The position numbers and the translations under genes were made by a program. A stretch of 64,000 nucleotides of DNA, taken from contig DASZBM010000010.1 of assembly GCA_035944135.1 (NCBI GenBank), forward strand, positions 1-64,000. Direction: 5' to 3'. Positions 8,419 through 17,211 of the stretch are shown here, piece after piece; within the stretch, counting starts at the first letter, position 1, and each line of letters opens with the position of its first letter. The DNA comes from Acidobacteriaceae bacterium. GTDB lineage: Bacteria; Acidobacteriota; Terriglobia; Terriglobales; Acidobacteriaceae. The notes under the pieces are model-generated. The model ran no database searches. It saw nothing but the letters and a program-made list of their open reading frames with translations, and was not told where the DNA came from.

Positions 8419-9468
8419 TTACGGCTGCAACCTGCCGGCATATCGGGCCGACACAATATTTCGTTGCACAGCGTTCATCGTCTTCGCGTCGGGCATTCCT
8501 TTCGTCATCACGCCTTCGAAAAAATATCCCGTCGCCGCATTGCTGTTATCGCCGCCGATGCCAAGAATGATGGCACCCTCCTGAAGCATCGGCTGATAGT
8601 TCGGCAGCAGAGGAATCACGCCGGTCGTCGTCAGCGCGCCGGACTGCGCGTTGCCCTGGTAGATCGCATAACTGTGCTGACCGTCACTTGCTCCCATGTC
8701 GGTCACAAACACCGTGCCGGCGGGCACCGCCAGGTGGCCGTAGATGCCGTCCTCCATGTCGAGCCCGGCGTCCGGCTTGCATGGATCGCCGTGGCACATG
8801 ATGTTGATCGCGTCCATGTGGCCGGCCTTGTTGTCCAGGTTGTTTGTCTCGGCATTCCCAAAGTCGAAGCAGCACTTGTCGTTCAGATGAAGCGCGGAGG
8901 TGACCATGTACACGCCTTCCGGCTGCCCGTTCACTGCGGTCTCTTTCGGCGCATCGTTGCGGTAGCCCGTGTCCGGATTCACAAGAACACCGAAAACCTT
9001 ATGCCCGCCCACAGTCAGCGGCAGCGCGTCTGCAATGGCAGGGATGTCGTAGCCATCCGGTCCCAGGCCGTGCATCGCACCGCCGGGCGGCGCCGGCACT
9101 AAGTCGTTGTGATTAGGCGACTGATCGTACAGCTTCGAAATGACGCAGAAGGTGTCCCTGCAAAATTGAGGCTGCGGCGCCGTGTCCGCATAGCCATCTG
9201 GCAGCAGGCCGATGTCCATGCTCGCGTTGTTGTTCACGCGAGTGATCTGATACAGCGGTCCCGTGTACGAGCTATACAGCGCACGCGTCGTACTGAACGC
9301 GGCCACACACGGAGTCGCGGGCGCATACAGATCGCATGGACGAGGCCCGACGGGCTGCGGCGCAGCCCCAACCGCCTGTGCTGAAGATGGCTGCACCATC
9401 GCGACAGTCAAAGCAATCGCTGCGCATGAAATCGCTTTCGGGAGCAATCCGCGTAGTTTCAGCCTCAT
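8419..9468 (-). CDS. GH54 alpha-L-arabinofuranosidase (AbfB catalytic domain), secreted
   Basis: The mature protein matches the AbfB catalytic domain along its length, beginning PCDLYAPATPCVAAFSTTRA and containing YTGPLYQITR, the GNAETN segment that carries the conserved Glu of the family, and the Cys pairs (NDKCCFD, MCHGDPCK) typical of the fungal-type fold. GH54 enzymes release arabinose from arabinan and arabinoxylan. Start 9468 opens a clear signal peptide (MRLKLRGLLPKAISCAAIAL...AQA) with AGGAT just upstream; the frame to 9537 is longer but leaderless. The protein ends with the catalytic domain at SARYAGRLQP. The arabinose-binding CBM42 domain found in fungal AbfB is absent. Confidence 0.85.
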   Translation of the reverse strand: MRLKLRGLLPKAISCAAIALTVAMVQPSSAQAVGAAPQPVGPRPCDLYAPATPCVAAFSTTRALYSSYTGPLYQITRVNNNASMDIGLLPDGYADTAPQPQFCRDTFCVISKLYDQSPNHNDLVPAPPGGAMHGLGPDGYDIPAIADALPLTVGGHKVFGVLVNPDTGYRNDAPKETAVNGQPEGVYMVTSALHLNDKCCFDFGNAETNNLDNKAGHMDAINIMCHGDPCKPDAGLDMEDGIYGHLAVPAGTVFVTDMGASDGQHSYAIYQGNAQSGALTTTGVIPLLPNYQPMLQEGAIILGIGGDNSNAATGYFFEGVMTKGMPDAKTMNAVQRNIVSARYAGRLQP

Positions 9469-9600
9469 AAGGATCCTGCCTCTGTCTTTCGTCCGGACCT
9501 TGTCGCCGGCGCCCTGACCCGACAACAGAATTCTCACACGGGCATCACGCTGCCGCTTGCCCCATCCTCGACGCGTAGCGGCAGGGTGGGATATCGCGCG

Positions 9601-10035
9601 TTAAGACACGCGAGATGCAGCGCTTGCATCATCAATCGGTCTCTCGTTTGGGGAATCGCCCCGACATGCAAACCACCGAGTGATCACGGCCACAGAGAAA
9701 CAGAACTCAGGAATGACTAGCCAACAGAAATCACTCCAGATCGGTGCTCCTCGCCTGCAGACAAACACCCACCAGTAAACCAGCGATATCCCGATAAACA
9801 GCACTGCGCCCCACGCCGCCAGCCACGTACTCGATCTGAAGCTCAAGACCGCAATTCCCAGCGCGAATAAGAACAGAGCAACAAAGTACATCCAGCCCAG
9901 ACTCCAGTGCGACATAGCCAGCGGCATGATCACCAACGTCGTGAAGGCCCGGTACGCCAGATAGGTAAAGAGCACGAGATTTGCAAGAGGTCTGATCACT
10001 GCTTCGCCACGCTCGCGTCTCCAGACGCGATCCAA
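9601..10035 (-). CDS. Small integral membrane protein of unknown function
   Basis: I do not recognise the family. The 144-residue product has about four hydrophobic segments (LANLVLFTYLAYRAF, WMYFVALFLFALGIAVL, WLAAWGAVLFIGISLVYW, WLVIPEFCFSVAVI) and a charged C-terminus. The longest frame begins with TTG at 10035; a GTG at 9999 would remove 12 Arg-rich residues and is equally possible. Neither has a clear ribosome binding site. It is upstream of the arabinofuranosidase on the same strand, separated by 132 bp. Confidence 0.55.
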   Translation of the reverse strand: MDRVWRRERGEAVIRPLANLVLFTYLAYRAFTTLVIMPLAMSHWSLGWMYFVALFLFALGIAVLSFRSSTWLAAWGAVLFIGISLVYWWVFVCRRGAPIWSDFCWLVIPEFCFSVAVITRWFACRGDSPNERPIDDASAASRVS

Positions 10036-10430
10036 GATATCTCAGACAGCTGGGTTGGGCATCTCGCGCTGGTCACGATGAAGCTTTGGTGGCAATATGA
10101 CCAAGCTAGCCAGCCTCTTTCAATACGAAAGGGTCAAGTTCACGATCGGAAAAATAGTGGATTCCCAGCGATCTCCGTCCCGGCAAAACTCCACATGGTA
10201 GGCCGGGGATCGTGATCATATGCGAATCGAACAATTCCCAATCGTCTTGAGAAATCGGAAGGGAAGCTATACCGAAGGCTCTATCAGTACGATGTCTTCT
10301 CGCTCAAACGTGCCTGGGATGAGAGGGCACACGGGCCAGTCCTAAACTGTGCGTCGCGGCTGTGGTCCCGCGGGCGTTTTCCGGCACTTGGAACCGGCTT
10401 CCCCACAATCCGTCTAATCTATTAACAGCC
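10036..10430. other. 395-bp intergenic region
   Basis: No gene is supported here. Short open frames on both strands lack start context or resemblance to known proteins. The base composition is lower in GC than the neighbours (AT-rich near 10080-10290), consistent with divergent promoters for the membrane protein and the DPDRP-repeat protein. Confidence 0.4.
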
Positions 10431-11954
10431 ATGCTCCGCACGCGCATCATCGGCCCTTGCATCATCTTCGCCCTCGCTCTGCCCATCTCCGCCCAGATGC
10501 ACCACGTGGGCAAGCCTCAGCATGTCACCCGTGCCGTCGGCGTCTATGAGTGGACGGGCGACCTCACCAAGCCGGACGCCGCCCGTCTCATCCCGGTCTC
10601 GCTCTTTATCGACGGCCGCTTTCAGGATGCCGGCGTCTTCCTCGCCCAGCCGATCCCGCTGGCCCTCGAGACTGGCAACGTCTACGCCGTCCAGCGCTCC
10701 GGCAACATCATCGGCACGCTCGACCTCGACTACGCCCGCGACATCGTCGACAAGCGCAGTTCCGCCGACGACAATCCGCTCGGCGCCTGGTACGGCTATG
10801 GCCGCTTCCTCCCGCTGTCGGCCGAACCTGCGGCCAAGCAACTCGTTCAGCACTCGGCCACGCCCGCGACTATCGTCGGTAGTGACGACGACTCACGACC
10901 GCACTTCGTCGCCTCCCCGCACCCGAGCGATGACAACTCGACCACAACAACCGCGAAAAACAGCACACCGGCTCCGCCCGACGACCCCGATCGCCCGCAC
11001 ATGACGAAGCGGAACGACGCCGATTCGGTGGACAACGAGCCCACCTCGCTCGGGACGAAGGACGTCGAGGACGATCCTGACCGTCCAACGCTCGGCCATC
11101 GCGCCGATCAGGACCCCAAGAAGCAAAAGAAGAAAAAGGAATCTGGTTCCGGCGTCGAGCCCATGCCGACCTCGCTGAATGAGGACCCCGACCGCCCAGA
11201 GCTGCACCATGGCAAGGTCGAATCCGCAACGGCTCCTCCGCAGCTGACTGGCGTGCCGCCCAACCTGCATCAGGCCGTGGCCGTCTCTGACGCCGCCAAC
11301 AACTCGCCCCACGTCTTCGCCCGTGAGTGGGACTCCCCAACCGAGCGCGCCGAGACAATGGCCGCCATGCAAAAGCTGGCTGAGCCGATCGCGCGCGAGT
11401 ATCTCGCCACCAACCATCTCGTACCCGGCTCGGCACCCAGCACCGGACCGAAGCTGAACACCGCAACTGCTTCAAAAACCAGCACCGCGCACTCGGCCAC
11501 AACTCATTCGACCAGCGCCCATACGACCGCTACGCACTCGACCACGCACACGGCGACGCACCACACAGCCGCTGCTGCACCCGGGCCGCTCGTCTTCACC
11601 GACGAGCAGATCGCCGGCTACACCCTCAGCTACGGCGGCCTGCCCACCTTCGTCTACTCGGCCGCTGTTCCGACCACTGCCCCCAATGGACTGGACAGCC
11701 CGCCTGTCCGTGTTACCGTCGTCGCCCAGCGCCTGCCCTCCGGCGAGCTCCAGGTCTCGCTCAAGTCGGTCACGGACGAGAACCATCTGGACCGCACCCC
11801 CTGGATGCGCCTGGTCGACGCCGTCGACCCTGACGACTCCCATCGCGCGAGCCTGCTGTTCGAGCTTCGCGCCCGATCCAGCCGCCAGTTCGCCCTCTAC
11901 TCCCTGGCCACCGCCGACGCCCAGCAGACTTTTGTGACCGGCCTCATCGAGTGA
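10431..11954 (+). CDS. Secreted protein with DPDRP repeats, unknown function
   Basis: A signal peptide (MLRTRIIGPCIIFALALPISAQ) opens the protein, so I use ATG 10431 rather than the frame start at 10362. An N-terminal globular part (about residues 25-140) is followed by a disordered, highly charged region with three near-identical motifs, DDPDRPHM, DDPDRPTL and EDPDRPEL, a Lys run, and then a Ser/Thr/His-rich stretch (about 11465-11575). A C-terminal globular part begins near GPLVFTDEQIAGYTLSYGG. The function is unknown. The motif may bind cations or a protein partner, but nothing in the sequence proves it. The protein is presumably periplasmic or cell-surface. It stands alone, upstream of fabD. 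Confidence 0.75.
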   Translation: MLRTRIIGPCIIFALALPISAQMHHVGKPQHVTRAVGVYEWTGDLTKPDAARLIPVSLFIDGRFQDAGVFLAQPIPLALETGNVYAVQRSGNIIGTLDLDYARDIVDKRSSADDNPLGAWYGYGRFLPLSAEPAAKQLVQHSATPATIVGSDDDSRPHFVASPHPSDDNSTTTTAKNSTPAPPDDPDRPHMTKRNDADSVDNEPTSLGTKDVEDDPDRPTLGHRADQDPKKQKKKKESGSGVEPMPTSLNEDPDRPELHHGKVESATAPPQLTGVPPNLHQAVAVSDAANNSPHVFAREWDSPTERAETMAAMQKLAEPIAREYLATNHLVPGSAPSTGPKLNTATASKTSTAHSATTHSTSAHTTATHSTTHTATHHTAAAAPGPLVFTDEQIAGYTLSYGGLPTFVYSAAVPTTAPNGLDSPPVRVTVVAQRLPSGELQVSLKSVTDENHLDRTPWMRLVDAVDPDDSHRASLLFELRARSSRQFALYSLATADAQQTFVTGLIE

Positions 11955-12010
11955 CCCACTTGACAGGACAGTCTCTCTTGACACGCCCTGTTAAGATGAG
12001 AGCGATGCTG

Positions 12011-12034
12011 GAAACCCGGCCTTGGCCGGGTTTC
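12011..12034. terminator. Perfect GC-rich hairpin between the DPDRP gene and fabD
   Basis: Inverted repeat gaaacccggcc / ggccgggtttc with only 2 nt between the arms lies 56 nt after the DPDRP stop codon. There is no T tract on the + strand, so it is either a weak terminator or a structure in the fabD leader. Confidence 0.4.
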
Positions 12035-12142
12035 AGTGCGTAGTACGATCATTTGGTCCGGACCTAAAGTCTCTGCATCCAGGAATTTGCGCAAGAAAGT
12101 ACGGGGGGAGGGGTACCCCCTCGCATCTAAACTGAAACGCTC

Positions 12143-13240
12143 ATGACCGACACAAACGACAACACACAAACCAGTCCAAAGATCGCCCTCCTCTTCCCAG
12201 GTCAGGGCTCCCAATTCGTCGGCATGGGCCGCGCCCTCTACGACACCGTCCCCGCCGCCCGGGCCATCTTCGACGAAGCCGACGCCGCCGTCGGGTTTCC
12301 GCTCTCAAAGCTGATCTTCGAGGGGCCGGAGGAAGATCTGAAGCTCACCGAGAACACCCAGCCGGCGATCCTCACCGTATCGATAGCCGCCCTCCGTGCC
12401 CTGGAGCCTGAGCTGAAGCGCCGGAACCTGACGGTCGCATTTGCTGCCGGCCACTCCCTGGGCGAGTACGCGGCGCATGTTGCCGCAGGCACGTTCACCT
12501 TCGCCGAAGCGGTCCGCACGGTGAAGGCGCGCGGACGGTTCATGCAGGAGGCTGTCCCTGCGGGCCAGGGAGCCATGGCCGCTATCCTCGGCATGTCCGC
12601 CGCCCGGATCAACGACATCTGCGCCCGTGTCGAGGACGAACTCTCGCCGCCGCCGGACGAGCCGGGAAACCCGTCCGCCCAGTCGGCTCCAGCCATCGAT
12701 GCGCTGAACGATCCGAATAATCCGGCGGAGACCGCGATTCAGGCAGCGGCGAGCGTCGCGGCTGTTGTGGCTCCCGCCAACCTGAATTCACCGGAGCAGA
12801 CGGTCATCTCCGGATCGAAGCAGGCGGTCGAACGGGCCTCCGCGTTATGCAAGGAGGCTGGCGCGAAGCGCGCTCTGATGCTCCCTGTGAGTGCGCCGTT
12901 TCACTGCAAGCTGATGCAGCCGGCCGAGGAGCAGCTTGCGGGTGTGCTTGAGGCGATTACGTTCAACGATCCAGCGTTTCCCGTTGCGGCGAACGTAGAT
13001 GCGCGACTGCTGCGCCGCGGATCTGAGGCGCGCGATGCGCTGATCCGGCAGGTGACCGGCGCGGTGCGCTGGGTGGAATGCATCCAGTTGCTCACGGAGT
13101 CCGGTGCAACGCACTTCATCGAGGTCGGCCCCGGCAAGGTCCTGCAGGGTTTGAACCACAAGATCGACAAGAACCTGGTGACGTGTCACGTGGATAGTCC
13201 GGCAAATCTTGAAAAAGCGCTGGCGGTTTTCCACGCGTAG
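12143..13240 (+). CDS. fabD: Malonyl-CoA:ACP transacylase
   Basis: FabD transfers malonyl groups from CoA to acyl carrier protein in type II fatty acid synthesis in the cytoplasm. The family motifs are all present: GQGSQFVGMG near residue 18, the nucleophile Ser in GHSLGEYAA (about residue 105), the catalytic His in APFHCKLM (about residue 254) and the C-terminal EVGPGKVLQGL. At 365 residues it is about 55 longer than usual. Most of the excess is a Pro/Ala/Asn-rich segment at about 12648-12770, between the AAILGM strand and VVAPANLNSPEQTVISG. No other fatty-acid gene adjoins it. The ATG at 12143 lacks a strong ribosome binding site. Its TAG stop abuts an 8-bp repeat array. Confidence 0.95.
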   Translation: MTDTNDNTQTSPKIALLFPGQGSQFVGMGRALYDTVPAARAIFDEADAAVGFPLSKLIFEGPEEDLKLTENTQPAILTVSIAALRALEPELKRRNLTVAFAAGHSLGEYAAHVAAGTFTFAEAVRTVKARGRFMQEAVPAGQGAMAAILGMSAARINDICARVEDELSPPPDEPGNPSAQSAPAIDALNDPNNPAETAIQAAASVAAVVAPANLNSPEQTVISGSKQAVERASALCKEAGAKRALMLPVSAPFHCKLMQPAEEQLAGVLEAITFNDPAFPVAANVDARLLRRGSEARDALIRQVTGAVRWVECIQLLTESGATHFIEVGPGKVLQGLNHKIDKNLVTCHVDSPANLEKALAVFHA

Positions 13241-13280
13241 TCAGCGAGTCAGCAAGTCAGCGAGTCAGCAAGTCAGCGAG
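13241..13280 (+). repeat. Left array of 8-bp repeat AGTCAGC(G/A)
   Basis: Five consecutive copies of AGTCAGCG/AGTCAGCA begin in the fabD stop codon (the TAG supplies the first AG). The last copy lies 5 nt before the GTG of the four-helix-bundle gene and could supply its ribosome binding site (GCGAG). Confidence 0.85.
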
Positions 13281-13285
13281 ACATC

Positions 13286-13660
13286 GTGGTTGAGCAGAGA
13301 AGAACTAAGCGGTTTCGGGATCTGATCGCATGGCAGAAAGCGATGTCTGCGGCTCAAGATGTGTACAGGATCACGGAAGCCTTTCCGAAATCTGAGCAGT
13401 TCGGGCTTACGGCACAGATGCGCCGCGCCGCCGTATCCGTACCAAGCAACATCGCTGAAGGTCACGGCCGGCTCACAGACAAAGGATTCAAAGTCTTTCT
13501 GGCCCAGGCCCGCGGTTCGGCCTATGAGCTGGAGACTCAATTGGAACTGGCAGCAGGCCTAGGCTATTGCACTCGCGAAGCAGCAGACACTCTCATCGCG
13601 CAATGCCAGGAGGTGTCGCGTATTCTCAACGGCCTGCTCCGAAGTTTGAAAATGAGCTAG
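13286..13660 (+). CDS. Four-helix-bundle protein (S23 / 23S rRNA intervening-sequence family)
   Basis: The 124-residue product is a typical S23-type four-helix bundle. It shows the F(R)DLIAWQKAM opening, the FGLTAQMRRAAVSVPSNIAEGHGR core and a C-terminal helix ending ILNGLLRSLK. Such proteins were first found as ORFs in intervening sequences of 23S rRNA. Relatives include Avd, the accessory protein of diversity-generating retroelements. They are small pentameric or tetrameric nucleic-acid binders of largely unknown role. The gene starts at GTG and sits alone between two convergent genes. It is bracketed by inverted arrays of an 8-bp repeat that touch the stop codons on both sides. No reverse transcriptase or rRNA sequence is nearby. 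Confidence 0.88.
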   Translation: MVEQRRTKRFRDLIAWQKAMSAAQDVYRITEAFPKSEQFGLTAQMRRAAVSVPSNIAEGHGRLTDKGFKVFLAQARGSAYELETQLELAAGLGYCTREAADTLIAQCQEVSRILNGLLRSLKMS

Positions 13661-13727
13661 TCAGCCAGTGAGCAAGCCGGTTAGCCAGAGCACTTATGCG
13701 CTGACTTGCTGACTGGCTAACTCGCTA
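13661..13727. repeat. Right arrays of the 8-bp repeat in both orientations, forming a hairpin
   Basis: Degenerate units on the + strand (agtcagcc agtgagca agccggtt agccag) are followed by inverted units (ctgacttgctgactggctaa). Read from the right end on the minus strand the sequence is AGCGAGTTAGCCAGTC and then AGTCAGCAAGTCAGCG. The latter 16-mer is identical to part of the left array, so the arrays form terminal inverted repeats about 490 bp apart. The array begins inside the TAG stop codon of the M16 peptidase gene. The structure may also terminate transcription from both sides. Confidence 0.82.
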
Positions 13728-16556
13728 TTTCACCAGATCACCGTTGATGTCGCGGACCTCGACGGGACCGAGACCGGCGTCTTTCAGGCCGGGCTCAATC
13801 TTGGCGCGGTCGCCGGCGGCGACGATGACGAGATTGTTCGGATGGAGGTCTTCCCGGGCGACCTTCGCAACGTCCTCCGCGGTGACTGCGCGGTACTTCT
13901 CCGGTAGAGTCGCGTAGTAGTCGAGCGGACGGTCGTAGAGGAAGATGGATTGCATCGCTCCAGCGGCTGCGAAGGTTGTTTCGAAGCGGCCGGGCAGCGA
14001 CTGCACGAGAGCGTCCTTGCTTGCGTTCAGTTCAGCTTCAGTGGGTGGGTTCGAGGGGAAGCGCGTGATCTCCGACATCAGCTCCTTTGCCGCGGGAGCC
14101 GTGACGTCAGTGCGCACCAGGCTGCTGGCAATAAAGTCGCCTCCAGCGCGGAAGCCCTGATAAAAGGAGCTCGCGCCGTAGGTGTAGCCATGCTGCTCGC
14201 GCAGGTTCATGTTGATGCGCGAAGCGAAGGACCCGCCGAGCGTGTAGTTCATCACCTGCAGGGCAGGCAGATCGGGCGAGTTTGCCGGCACGCCGAGACC
14301 GAAGGCCATCAGGGCGGTCTGTGGAGCGCCGGGTTTGTCCACGATGACGACGTGCGTCGGCTGCATCTCGGGCGCGGGCGGAAGCGTCACGGCCTGGCTC
14401 GCTGTTCCGGTCCAGTTGCCGAAGTATTGCTGTGCCACGCGGCGAGCTTCAGCCGGTGTGATGTCGCCAGCGAAGATCACAGCGGAATCCGCAGGACCGA
14501 AGTGGCTGCTGTAGAAGCTGGTGACATCATCGCGTGTGAGTGCCTGCACGCTTTCGGTTGTGCCTGTTGGCGAGGCGCCGTATGGGCTGTCGCCGAAGAC
14601 GAGCTTCGGACCGACGCGGTTCGCCATCATCTGCACGGAGTCGGTCTCTTGCGCGATGCGCACTAGCCGCTGCTTCTTGCGGCGCTCGAGGTCTTCAGGA
14701 CGGAACGCAGGATGCTCGATGACGTCCGCGAGCAGGTCCATGCCGCGATCGGTGTTGCTGGTCAGCACGGTCACGCCGGCGAAGCTGCCATCCATGCTGG
14801 CGCCGGGAGAGATGGCGGTGCCGATGAGCTCTTCATCGTCGGCGAGCCTGGTGAGGTCGCGGCTCTGGGTGCCGTCCCCCATGGTTTCGGCGACGAGCGT
14901 AGCGAGACCGCCCTTGTCCTTGGGATTTGTCTCGCTGCCCGCGCGTGTGACGAGCGAGGCGGAGAGGATGGGGAGTGCGTGTTCCTCGACGACGTAGACC
15001 TTCAGCCCGTTGTCGAGCGCGAAGGTCGTGGGCACAGGCAGATGAACCACCGGCGGGGGGCCGCCCTTCGGCTCGGTCTTACGCCACTCCTGTGAAGCTT
15101 CAAACTGCGGCGTGTACGGATCGGTGAGCTTTACGTTTGCGTCGGTGTCTGCGGGGCTGCGCGGAACGTCATGCAGCACCTTCTCGCCGGGAACGCAGGA
15201 GACGACGACCGCGGCATTGCTGGCGAAGTATTTCACGGCCGCGGCTTTCGCGCCCGCGATCGTCACGGCTTCGGTCATCGCGACGTCTTTGGGCAAAAAG
15301 CCTGGCGTGCCGGTGTACTGGTTGTACTCGTCCAGCGTGTCAGCCACACCGCCGAAGCCGCCAAGGCGCTCGAGGCCGCTGATCTTTTCGGTGAGCGTAG
15401 TCGCTTTGTACGACTGCAACTCCTCTGCTGTTGGGCCCTCCTGCTGCAGGCGCTGAACCTCCTTCCAGAAGGCTGCTTCGATGTCCTCAAGCTTCACGCC
15501 GGGGCGCGGGGTGACGATGCACTGCGCCATGCCGGTGAGCTTCAGCGCGTCATTGCCACAAGTGACACTCTGCGCCAGTTGGGACTTGTAGACGAGCGCC
15601 TGATCGAGGCGGCTGGCCTTGCTTGCGCCAAGCGCGTACATTGCGGCGTCGGTATCGTATTGGCCCTGCGTGTATGCGGGAGGCGTGAGCCACCCGAAGC
15701 GGATCTGCGGCAGCCTTACGGTGTCGGTGACGGAGACACGCTTCTGCGACGTGATCGGCGGGGTTGTGACATTTACGGGCGGAGGCACAGGGCCGCGCGG
15801 AATGGGGCCGAAGTATTTCGTCAGCAGAGCGCGCAGGACTTTGGGATCGAAGTCGCCGGCGATGGCGATGGAGGCGTTGTTGGGCGTGTAGTACTGCTGG
15901 TGAAAGTCACGCACGTCGGCAACGCGCGCTGACTCGATATCGGCGTGGCTGCCCATGACATTGCCGTAGTAGGGATGGCCGGCAGGGAAGAGCGCGTGCA
16001 TCAGGGCTTCGTTTGCTACGTAGTATGGACGGCCTTCACCCTGGCGGCGCTCGTTGCGGACGACGTCGCGCTGGTTGGTGAGCAGCGTGCGGTTGAGCCC
16101 TTCCATGAGGAAGCCCATGCGATCGCTCTCGAGCCACAGTGCAAGCTCAAGCTGATTGCTGGGCATGGTCTCGAAGTAGTTGGTGCGATCGAAGGAGGTG
16201 GTGCCGTTGATGTCGGTTCCACCGACGGACTGGACATCCTTGATGTGCGCTTTCTCGCCGACGTGCTCGGAGCCCTCGAACATCATGTGCTCGAAGAGAT
16301 GGGCGAAGCCGGTGCGGCCGGCGCGCTCGTTCAGCGGGCCGACGTGGTACCAGAGGTCAACGGCAACGAGCGGGAGGCGGTGATCCTCATGCGTGATCAC
16401 GGTAAGGCCGTTGGGCAGCGTGTACTTTTCGTACTTGAGCTCGGGGAGCTTGAGCTTATGTGCGTCAGGCTGGACGGCAGAGGCCGGCCGGATCGCGGTC
16501 AACGTCAAGAGCAGGGCAAGGGTGGCGAGGCCGGGGCGTCTCAGCGTACATCTCAT
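13725..16556 (-). CDS. M16 family zinc metallopeptidase with two tandem domains, periplasmic
   Basis: This is a pitrilysin-type (inverzincin) peptidase. The first domain carries the inverted zinc motif HLFEH (about residue 85-90, near 16290) with the downstream Glu region (NERRQGEGRP). The second domain, starting near TTFALDNGLKVYVVEEHALPI, has the same fold but lacks the HxxEH motif, so it is a structural partner. Start 16556 (MRCTLRRPGLATLALLLTL) opens a signal peptide ending PASA and has GGAGAG about 11 nt upstream; the longer frame to 16613 adds 19 residues without a leader. The family degrades short peptides. The substrate is unknown. The gene stands alone, convergent with the four-helix-bundle gene. 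Confidence 0.9.
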   Translation of the reverse strand: MRCTLRRPGLATLALLLTLTAIRPASAVQPDAHKLKLPELKYEKYTLPNGLTVITHEDHRLPLVAVDLWYHVGPLNERAGRTGFAHLFEHMMFEGSEHVGEKAHIKDVQSVGGTDINGTTSFDRTNYFETMPSNQLELALWLESDRMGFLMEGLNRTLLTNQRDVVRNERRQGEGRPYYVANEALMHALFPAGHPYYGNVMGSHADIESARVADVRDFHQQYYTPNNASIAIAGDFDPKVLRALLTKYFGPIPRGPVPPPVNVTTPPITSQKRVSVTDTVRLPQIRFGWLTPPAYTQGQYDTDAAMYALGASKASRLDQALVYKSQLAQSVTCGNDALKLTGMAQCIVTPRPGVKLEDIEAAFWKEVQRLQQEGPTAEELQSYKATTLTEKISGLERLGGFGGVADTLDEYNQYTGTPGFLPKDVAMTEAVTIAGAKAAAVKYFASNAAVVVSCVPGEKVLHDVPRSPADTDANVKLTDPYTPQFEASQEWRKTEPKGGPPPVVHLPVPTTFALDNGLKVYVVEEHALPILSASLVTRAGSETNPKDKGGLATLVAETMGDGTQSRDLTRLADDEELIGTAISPGASMDGSFAGVTVLTSNTDRGMDLLADVIEHPAFRPEDLERRKKQRLVRIAQETDSVQMMANRVGPKLVFGDSPYGASPTGTTESVQALTRDDVTSFYSSHFGPADSAVIFAGDITPAEARRVAQQYFGNWTGTASQAVTLPPAPEMQPTHVVIVDKPGAPQTALMAFGLGVPANSPDLPALQVMNYTLGGSFASRINMNLREQHGYTYGASSFYQGFRAGGDFIASSLVRTDVTAPAAKELMSEITRFPSNPPTEAELNASKDALVQSLPGRFETTFAAAGAMQSIFLYDRPLDYYATLPEKYRAVTAEDVAKVAREDLHPNNLVIVAAGDRAKIEPGLKDAGLGPVEVRDINGDLVK

Positions 16557-16726
16557 CGTTCTGGTTCTCTCCTGTTTCGAAAACGGCAAGGGCATTAAGC
16601 GAGTCACCAGCATAGTCGTGCGAGGCGCAACTGCGCTGCAGAAATCTTGCGAGCTATGGATTGAGCCGGGCGGTGTAGCGGAGGGGCTGTTGCGGGAGGG
16701 TGTGGAGTTCTCTATAGTCTGCGGCT

Positions 16727-17179
16727 ATGGAAGACCTCTTCGATCCGGCTACGGCTGAACAGTTTCGTCAGCGCATTCGCTCGGTGACTCCGGAAAGCCA
16801 GCGGCAGTGGGGCAAGATGTCGGCTGCGCAGATGATGGAGCATTGTGCGCGTGGGCTGGAGATGGCAACGGGTGAGTTGAAGCCTCCGCGGGCGCTGATC
16901 GGGCGGCTGTTGGGCCGCATCGTCAAGCCGATGGTGCTGAAGGAGGGTGTGCCGATGAGGCGGAACTCACCTACAGCGGCAGCGCTGGTGGTTGCGCCCG
17001 ATGCGGATTTAGAGGGCTCGCGCACGCGGTTGATGGGGGCCTTGGAGCGCTTTGTGGCAGGTGGAGAGCGGGGCTGTACGGACTATGCGCACTCGTTCTT
17101 TGGGGCGCTGAAACCGAGCGAGTGGTCGGCGCTGATGTATAAGCATCTCGACCATCATCTGCGGCAGTTCGGCGCGTAG
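16727..17179 (+). CDS. DUF1569 (DinB-like) protein
   Basis: The 150-residue protein matches DUF1569, a DinB/YfiT-like four-helix family. It opens with the dipeptide-rich [13 protein letters not shown], then [20 protein letters not shown] with the His expected in the metal site, and ends with [13 protein letters not shown], which supplies further His residues. Such proteins may bind a divalent metal or use a low-molecular-weight thiol, but the function of this family is unknown. It is cytoplasmic. It lies 32 bp before mnmG on the same strand and could be co-transcribed with it. Confidence 0.82.
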   Translation: MEDLFDPATAEQFRQRIRSVTPESQRQWGKMSAAQMMEHCARGLEMATGELKPPRALIGRLLGRIVKPMVLKEGVPMRRNSPTAAALVVAPDADLEGSRTRLMGALERFVAGGERGCTDYAHSFFGALKPSEWSALMYKHLDHHLRQFGA

Positions 17180-17211
17180 GGTCGGGTGCGCTCTCAGATA
17201 AACTGGGATGT

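Noticed and set aside
13241..13280. CRISPR array or phage attachment site
   Set aside because: Units are 8 bp and contiguous with no spacers, and no integrase or cas gene is near.
13286..13660. Avd-type accessory gene of a diversity-generating retroelement
   Set aside because: The protein family is related, but no reverse transcriptase, template repeat or variable repeat is seen nearby.
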